From Rhizobium sp. Q54 (GTDB lineage: Bacteria; Pseudomonadota; Alphaproteobacteria; SMXS01): 5,719 nucleotides of DNA. Made by a program: the position numbers and the translations under genes. Within the stretch, counting starts at the first letter, position 1. The number at the start of each line of letters is the position of its first letter. This document shows positions 1-5,719 of this stretch, in pieces. Location of the stretch: positions 1 through 5,719 of the forward strand of contig CAMBYA010000177.1 of the NCBI GenBank assembly GCA_945872035.1. The letters run 5' to 3'. The notes beneath the pieces are model-generated. The model worked only from the letters and a program-made list of their open reading frames with translations, searched no databases and had not been told where the DNA came from.

Positions 1-956
1 GGCGCCGTCAACCTGGTGCGCGCCACCTCGGCCGCCCGCAGGCTGTTCGCCGACATGCGTCCCGTGGCAGTGATGGGCCTGGGCGGTTACGCGACACTGC
101 CGGCGCTGATCGCCGCACGGCTCCGCCGCATCCCGACCTGCATCCACGAGCAGAACGCCGTGCTCGGCCGGGTCAACCGGCTATCGGCCGGTTTCATCGA
201 CCGCATCGCCCTGTCGTTTGCCGACACGCAGCGCCTCGACCCCAAACATCGCGCCCGGTCCGTCGTCACCGGCAATCCGGTGCGCGCCGAAGTGGTCGCG
301 CTCGCCGACGCGGCCTATGCGCCGCCTGTCGCCGCCGGCCCGGTGCGCCTGCTCGTGCTGGGCGGCAGCCAGGGCGCGTCGGTCCTCAGCGACGTGGTGC
401 CGCCCGCGCTGGCGCTTCTGCCCGAGGATATCCGCGCGCGGTTGCAGGTGACCCAGCAGTGCAGGCCTGAGGACATCGACGGCGTCCGCGACCTCTATGC
501 CCGCAAGTCCATCGCCAGCGATCTGGCGCCGTTCTTCACCGACGTCGCCGCGCGCCTGGTGTCGTGCCATCTGGTCATCGCCCGGGCCGGCGCCTCGACC
601 ATCAGCGAGCTGGAAGTCACCGGCCGCCCGTCCATCCTGGTGCCGCTGCCCGGCGCCATGGACGACCACCAGACGGCAAACGCCGCGTCGCTGGCCGCTT
701 CCGGCGGTGCGTGGGTGATCGCGCAGCCCGGCTTCACCGCCGAGGAAGTGTCGGGACGCATCGAGGCGCTGGTGCGCGATCCGGATGCACTGTCCGTTGC
801 CTCCGCCGCGGCGCGCGGCCGGGCCAGGCTCGATGCCGCCGAGCGGATCGCCGACCTGGTGCTCGAACTGGCCAACCAGCGGCTCGACAGCCGCGCCGGC
901 GATGCCGTGGATGTACCTGCAGGCAATCGCGACCTGTCGCGCGAATGGAGGGCCGC

Positions 957-960
<4 letters not shown>
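1..960 (+). CDS. murG: MurG, lipid II-forming GlcNAc transferase (5' end missing)
   Basis: MurG transfers GlcNAc from UDP-GlcNAc to lipid I, giving lipid II, at the cytoplasmic face of the inner membrane (GT-B fold, family GT28). The frame is open from base 1, so the true start lies outside the window; 319 residues remain. Aligning GLGGY (visible residues 26-30) and HEQN (49-52) with the E. coli protein from memory suggests about 75 N-terminal residues are missing, including the first glycine-rich GTGGH loop. Visible family marks in order are HEQN, the second glycine-rich loop GGSQGA (121-126), [11 protein letters not shown] (195-205), which belongs to the UDP-GlcNAc-binding part of the C-terminal domain, and DDHQTANA (221-228). 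Similarity to E. coli MurG seems to end near residue 291; the last 28 or so residues are a hydrophilic tail. The stop overlaps the murC start by 4 nt. The GTG at 16 is only an internal valine codon. Identification is firm; only the N-terminus is unseen. Confidence 0.97.
947..952 (+). promoter_or_regulatory. Shine-Dalgarno of murC
   Basis: GGAGGG lies inside the final codons of murG and ends 4 nt before GTG 957. It decides the murC start, because the alternative ATG at 945 begins just ahead of this motif and has nothing similar upstream. Confidence 0.8.
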
Positions 961-2365
<1,405 letters not shown>

Positions 2366-2369
<4 letters not shown>

Positions 2370-3295
2370 TGGCGGCGGCCCTGAAGCGTGACAACCTGAT
2401 CGACCGCCTGCCACTTGTGCGCGGTACCTATGAGGAAGACGTGGCGCTCGCCAACCTGACCTGGTTCCGGGTCGGCGGCCCGGCCGAAGTGCTGTTCCGC
2501 CCGGCCGATGAGGACGATCTGGGCGCATTCCTGGCGGGCCGCCCCGCCGATGTGCCCTATACCGTGATCGGCGTCGGCTCGAACCTGCTGGTGCGCGACG
2601 GCGGCGTTCCCGGCGTGGTCATCCGCCTCAGCCGCGCCTTCGCCCGCGTTTCGGTCACGGGTACGAAAGTCACCGCCGGCGCCTCGGCGCCCGACGTCAA
2701 CGTGGCGCTCGCCGCCCGCGACGCGGGGCTGGCAGGCCTGGAGTTCCTGCGCGGCGTCCCCGGCACCATCGGCGGCGCGGTGAAGATGAACGCGGGCGCC
2801 TATGGCAGCGAGCTGGCCAGTGTATTCACCGAGGCCGTCGCCTATGCGCCTGACGGCGAGTGCCACGTGCTGACCGCCTTCGACCTGTCGTTCACCTACC
2901 GTCACAGCGCGCTGCCCGACAGCTGGATCGTCACCTCGGTGACCTTGCGCGGCACGCCGGACGATCCGGCGGCCATTGCGCGGCGCATGGAGGACATTTC
3001 CGACCAGCGCGATGCCACCCAGCCGAAGTCGCGCACCGGCGGCAGCACCTTCAAGAATCCGCCTGGCGAGAAGGCCTGGCAGCTGATCGACGCGGCCGGT
3101 TGCCGGGGCTTGCGGGTCGGTGGGGCGCAGATGTCGGAGCTCCACTGCAACTTTATCATCAACACCGGCGACGCCACCGCCCGCGACATCGAGGCGCTGG
3201 GCGAGGAAGTGCGCCGCCGGGTGCTGGAGCACTCCGGCACCAGCCTGGAATGGGAAATCAAGCGCATCGGCGAGCCGCCAGGAGGCTTGTCATGA
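2366..3295 (+). CDS. murB: MurB, UDP-N-acetylenolpyruvoylglucosamine reductase
   Basis: MurB is the cytoplasmic FAD enzyme that uses NADPH to reduce UDP-GlcNAc-enolpyruvate to UDP-MurNAc. The 309-residue product starts with the family entry [11 protein letters not shown] (31-41), followed by the FAD-binding PCMH-type domain with [14 protein letters not shown] (67-80), [16 protein letters not shown] (124-139) and MNAGAYG (141-147). FTYRHS (176-181) carries Arg179, matching E. coli Arg159. GGSTFKNP (225-232) carries Ser227, the expected proton donor. LEWEIKRIG near the end carries Glu297, matching E. coli Glu325. The catalytic set therefore looks complete. The length, shorter than the 342 residues of E. 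coli, fits the type II form that lacks the extra E. coli loop (inferred). The start is a tandem ATG-ATG at 2366 and 2369; I chose the first because it makes an ATGA overlap with the murC stop and lies 6 nt after GGAGG (2355-2359). Using the second ATG would remove one residue. Its position between murC and ddl is typical of alphaproteobacteria. Confidence 0.96.
3281..3285 (+). promoter_or_regulatory. Shine-Dalgarno of ddl
   Basis: GGAGG inside the 3' end of murB, where it is read as part of the Pro-Gly-Gly codons of the C-terminus. It is 6 nt before ATG 3292 and supports the start that overlaps the murB stop. Confidence 0.8.
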
Positions 3296-4212
3296 AGCCT
3301 CATGTCGCGGTGATCAAGGGCGGCTGGTCGGCCGAACGGGAAGTGTCGCTGGTATCAGGCGGCGCGGCGGCCAAGGCGCTCGCCGCGCGCGGCTATAAGG
3401 TCACCGAGATCGACGCCGGCCACGATCTGGCGGGCAAGCTCGCGGAGGCGAAGCCTGACGTGGTGTTCAACGGCCTGCATGGCCGGTGGGGCGAGGACGG
3501 TTGCGTCCAGGGCATCCTGGAAGTGCTGGAAATTCCCTATACCCATTCGGGCGTCATGGCCTCGTCGGTAGCCATGAACAAGCCCATGGCCAAGCGCGTC
3601 TGCGCCGCCGCCGGCGTGCCGGTGGCCGAGGACAAGGTCGTCGCCTCGAAGGAGCTGTTCAAGGCCGACCCGCTACCGCGCCCCTTCGTCGTCAAGCCGC
3701 TGGACGAGGGCTCCAGCGTCGGCGTCGTGATCATGAAGCCGGGCGACAACACCTTCACCCCGGAGATGGACGGCCCGTGGCGCCAGAACGCCCAGGTCAT
3801 GGTCGAGCGCTATATCGCCGGCCGCGAGCTGACCTGCGCGGTGATCGGCGACCGGCCCACCAGGGGCGTCACGGAGCTGCGGCCCAAGCGCGGCTTCTAC
3901 GACTACGAAGCCAAGTACAGCGACGGCCTCACCGAGCACCTGATTCCCGCGCCGGTGCCGCCGGCGGTCTACGAACGGGTCCGTGAGCTGGCCCTGGCGG
4001 CGCACCGCGCCCTCGGCTGCCGCGGCGTCAGCCGGGCGGACTTCCGATACGACGACACCGAGGGCGGGACGGGCGAACTGATCCTGCTGGAGGTCAACAC
4101 CCAGCCGGGCATGACGCCGCTGTCGCTGGTGCCGGAAATGGCCGCCTATGAGGGCATGTCGTTTGAGGATCTGGTCGTCTGGATGGTGGAGGACGCCTCA
4201 TGTCGCCGCTGA
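3292..4212 (+). CDS. ddl: Ddl, D-alanine--D-alanine ligase
   Basis: Ddl is a cytoplasmic ATP-grasp ligase joining two D-alanines for the end of the peptidoglycan stem peptide. The product has 306 residues, the same as E. coli DdlB. Visible marks are GGWSAEREVSL (10-20, Glu15 for the first D-Ala), LHGRWGEDG (62-70), the ATP-binding KPLDEGSSVGV (135-145), ERYIAGREL (172-180), the omega loop FYDYEAKY (202-209), SRADF (247-251) and LLEVNTQPGMTPLSLVP (265-281), with Glu267 and Asn269 as Mg ligands. Lys208-Tyr209 in the omega loop matches the Tyr216 region of DdlB and indicates D-Ala as the second substrate, not D-lactate as in VanA-type ligases (known of the family). The ATG at 3292 overlaps the murB stop as ATGA and follows GGAGG (3281-3285) by 6 nt. 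The last codons overlap ftsQ by 13 nt in another frame. The family contains several paralogues (DdlA/DdlB); the location points to the DdlB-like housekeeping copy. Confidence 0.97.
   Translation: MKPHVAVIKGGWSAEREVSLVSGGAAAKALAARGYKVTEIDAGHDLAGKLAEAKPDVVFNGLHGRWGEDGCVQGILEVLEIPYTHSGVMASSVAMNKPMAKRVCAAAGVPVAEDKVVASKELFKADPLPRPFVVKPLDEGSSVGVVIMKPGDNTFTPEMDGPWRQNAQVMVERYIAGRELTCAVIGDRPTRGVTELRPKRGFYDYEAKYSDGLTEHLIPAPVPPAVYERVRELALAAHRALGCRGVSRADFRYDDTEGGTGELILLEVNTQPGMTPLSLVPEMAAYEGMSFEDLVVWMVEDASCRR
4188..4193 (+). promoter_or_regulatory. Shine-Dalgarno of ftsQ
   Basis: GGAGGA inside the ddl 3' end, 6 nt before ATG 4200. This favours the long ftsQ reading with a 13-nt overlap over the in-frame ATGs at 4227 and 4251. 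ATG 4251 has only AAGG two bases ahead of it, which is too close. Confidence 0.75.
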
Positions 4213-5159
4213 ATCCTGGACGCATCATGCCGGGCACGCGTGACAAGGCCATGCCGAAGCGCGGCGAGAAGGTCAAGCGCGGCGGGCGGCCGCAGATGAC
4301 CGACAGAGAGGCGCAGGCCGCCTCGTTCATCCATCGCCGCCGCATGCAGCGCATCCGCCGGATCGGTGCGATCGTCGGAGGGACGATCCTCGCCGTCGGC
4401 AGCCTCTGGATGTGGACGGCCGGTACCTTCACGGCGATCGCCGAGGCAGCGCCGACCATGGTGCCCAGCATCTCCGACCTGTCGGGGCTGACGGTCAACC
4501 AGATCGATGTGTCCGGGACAAAAAGCCTGGAACCGGAGGAAATCATCATCGCCTCGGGCGTCGAAGACGGCCAGAAGATCGGCGACATCGACCTCGATGT
4601 CGTGCGCGAGCGGGTGGAATCGGTGGGTTGGGTGCGGACCGCGCGGGTGTCGCGAATCCTTCCGGGCACGATCCAGATCGCCGTATCCGAGCGTACGCCC
4701 TACGCCTTCTGGCAGCAGAACCGTAAGCTGCGCCTGATCGACCGCGACGGCGTCGAGATCACCAAGAAGGACCTTGTCCATTTCGCCAAGCTGCCGCTGG
4801 TCGTCGGCGAGGGCGCGCCGACGCACGCCAAATCGCTGTTCGACGTGATGGATAGCGAGCCGGCGCTGGCGGCGCGGGTCAAGGCCGCGGTTCGGGTCGG
4901 CGACCGGCGCTGGGACCTGCACTTCGACAACGGCTCCATCGTCAGGCTGCCCGAGAACGACGCCGAGGCGGCGTGGCACCGGCTGGCTGAAATCGAGAAG
5001 ACCGCGGGCATCCTGGAGCGCGACATCGTCGCGGTCGACATGCGGCTTGGGGACCGGACGACGGTTCTCCTGACGCCCGAGGCGGCGCAGGCGAAACGCG
5101 ACGAGGAAGCGGCGGCGGCGAAAGCGGCCAAGGCGCTCAAGGACAATGGCAAAGGCTAG
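4200..5159 (+). CDS. ftsQ: FtsQ, bitopic divisome protein with POTRA domain
   Basis: FtsQ is an inner-membrane scaffold of the divisome that recruits the FtsB-FtsL pair through its periplasmic domain. The 319-residue product has a basic cytoplasmic N-terminus of about 54 residues, ending in an Arg-rich stretch (RRRMQRIRR, 46-54). One membrane segment follows (about 56-77), positive side inward. The POTRA domain runs from about 97 to 165 (LTVNQIDVSG at 97-106, VGWVRTARVSRILPGTIQI at 142-160, SERTPYAFW at 163-171). The beta domain reaches about residue 290 and ends with VDMRLGDRTTVLL. The final 29 residues are rich in Ala, Lys and Glu. It is longer than E. coli FtsQ (276), through both tails. 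ATG 4200 is chosen because GGAGGA (4188-4193) ends 6 nt before it; in-frame ATGs at 4227 and 4251 lack well-spaced ribosome binding sites but would give a shorter N-tail. The call rests on domain layout and the position between ddl and ftsA, since FtsQ sequences diverge strongly. Confidence 0.95.
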   Translation: MSPLNPGRIMPGTRDKAMPKRGEKVKRGGRPQMTDREAQAASFIHRRRMQRIRRIGAIVGGTILAVGSLWMWTAGTFTAIAEAAPTMVPSISDLSGLTVNQIDVSGTKSLEPEEIIIASGVEDGQKIGDIDLDVVRERVESVGWVRTARVSRILPGTIQIAVSERTPYAFWQQNRKLRLIDRDGVEITKKDLVHFAKLPLVVGEGAPTHAKSLFDVMDSEPALAARVKAAVRVGDRRWDLHFDNGSIVRLPENDAEAAWHRLAEIEKTAGILERDIVAVDMRLGDRTTVLLTPEAAQAKRDEEAAAAKAAKALKDNGKG

Positions 5160-5165
5160 AGGAGG
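5158..5165 (+). promoter_or_regulatory. Shine-Dalgarno of ftsA
   Basis: AGAGGAGG begins within the ftsQ TAG stop codon and ends 8 nt before ATG 5174. It is the longest anti-Shine-Dalgarno match in the window and serves the only junction that does not overlap, which fits strong independent initiation of ftsA. Confidence 0.85.
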
Positions 5166-5173
5166 CACAACGG

Positions 5174-5719
5174 ATGTCGTCGGGTAAAGGTGGGTTGGTC
5201 GCAGCGCTCGACATCGGGTCGACGAAGATTTGTTGCTTCATCGCCCGCGTGGACGATGACGGCGGCATCAAGGTCGAGGGCATCGGACACCAGGTCTCCG
5301 AGGGCATGCGCTGTGGCGCGGTCGTCGACATCGAGGCCGTGGAATCCTCGGTCCGCGCCGCCGCCGATGCCGCCGAGCGCATGTCGGGCGAGACCATCCG
5401 CCGCGCCTTCGTCAACGTCTCCAGCGGCTTCCCGAACTCGGAAGCGATCCATGTGGAGGTGAAGATCGCCGGCCACCAGGTGGGCGAGAACGACATCCGC
5501 CACGCCCTCGACGAAGCACGCCGCAAGGCCGAACTGCTCGAGCGCGAGGTGCTGCACACCATTCCGGTCACCTATGCGATCGACGGCTCGCGCGGCATCC
5601 GCGATCCCCGCGGCATGTATGGCGACCGCCTCGGCGTCGACATTCACGTGGTCACCGCCGCCAGCGGCCCGCTGCGCAACCTCCAGCTCTGCATGGAGCG
5701 CGGCCATCTTGGCATCGCC
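5174..5719 (+). CDS. ftsA: FtsA, actin-like cell division protein (3' end missing)
   Basis: FtsA is the actin-family ATPase that anchors FtsZ to the inner membrane and recruits later divisome proteins. The frame runs from ATG 5174 to the last base without a stop, giving the first 182 residues of a protein usually a little over 400 long. The start LVAALDIGSTK (8-18) is the phosphate-1 loop of the actin/Hsp70/FtsA superfamily. EGMRCGAVVDIEAVESSVRAA (43-63) matches the E. coli region beginning RGMDKGGVNDLE. The following part (about 84-165) should be the FtsA-specific 1C subdomain; it contains the conserved VLHTIPVTYAIDG (126-138) and GIRDPRGMYGDRLGVDIHVVT (141-161). The presence of 1C and the place after ftsQ separate FtsA from MreB, DnaK and PilM. 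The C-terminal amphipathic membrane-targeting helix is outside the window. A strong Shine-Dalgarno AGAGGAGG (5158-5165) sits 8 nt before the ATG, and the gap to ftsQ is 14 nt. ftsZ would be expected next (inferred). Confidence 0.97.
   Translation, partial: MSSGKGGLVAALDIGSTKICCFIARVDDDGGIKVEGIGHQVSEGMRCGAVVDIEAVESSVRAAADAAERMSGETIRRAFVNVSSGFPNSEAIHVEVKIAGHQVGENDIRHALDEARRKAELLEREVLHTIPVTYAIDGSRGIRDPRGMYGDRLGVDIHVVTAASGPLRNLQLCMERGHLGIA

Noticed and set aside
564..944. Upstream extension of the murC frame into murG (would be an extra 127 codons)
   Set aside because: This part reads as Arg/Gly/Pro-rich nonsense within murG. The MurC family begins near the [12 protein letters not shown] motif, and a good ribosome binding site supports GTG 957.
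2860..3291. Upstream extension of the ddl frame into murB
   Set aside because: The extra 144 codons are out of frame with murB and Arg/His-rich; the Ddl family starts just before GGWSAEREVSL, as given by ATG 3292.
4146..5168. A 340-codon open frame on the - strand opposite ftsQ
   Set aside because: It covers ftsQ almost exactly in antisense, has an Arg/Asp/His-biased product and no recognisable domain; it mirrors the codon bias of ftsQ.
5160..5173. Possible terminator or promoter between ftsQ and ftsA
   Set aside because: The gap is only 14 nt, contains the ftsA ribosome binding site, and has no room for a hairpin with a T tract.

Overview
This window is a stretch of the division and cell wall (dcw) cluster of a GC-rich Gram-negative bacterium, most likely an alphaproteobacterium. 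All six genes are on the + strand, in the order murG (3' part), murC, murB, ddl, ftsQ, ftsA (5' part). The placement of murB between murC and ddl, directly ahead of ftsQ-ftsA, is the usual alphaproteobacterial arrangement; E. coli has murG-murC-ddlB-ftsQ-ftsA with murB elsewhere. Third codon positions are overwhelmingly G or C in every gene. No gene stands out in composition, so nothing suggests recent transfer. I cannot name a genus or order from this window alone.

Layout: 1-960 is the murG 3' part; 957-2369 murC; 2366-3295 murB; 3292-4212 ddl; 4200-5159 ftsQ; 5174-5719 the ftsA 5' part. Four of the five junctions overlap (4, 4, 4 and 13 nt) and the fifth leaves only 14 nt. Each downstream gene has a GGAGG-type ribosome binding site, four of them inside the end of the gene before. 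There is no non-coding stretch above 14 nt. I found no terminator, RNA gene, repeat array, CRISPR or mobile element, and the set reads as one translationally coupled transcription unit that enters and leaves the window.

How the genes work together: MurB finishes UDP-MurNAc by reducing UDP-GlcNAc-enolpyruvate, and MurC adds the first amino acid, L-alanine. Ddl makes the D-Ala-D-Ala dipeptide that another ligase (MurF, not in the window) adds to the stem peptide. MurG adds GlcNAc to lipid I to give lipid II on the inner face of the membrane. FtsQ is the bitopic divisome scaffold, and FtsA is the actin-like membrane tether of FtsZ. The window thus links precursor supply with septum assembly.

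I looked for an undescribed system and did not find one. The points most worth checking are the tails of FtsQ, the C-terminal tail of MurG, the overlap-driven start choices, and the absence of a recognisable CtrA-type promoter ahead of ftsQA.
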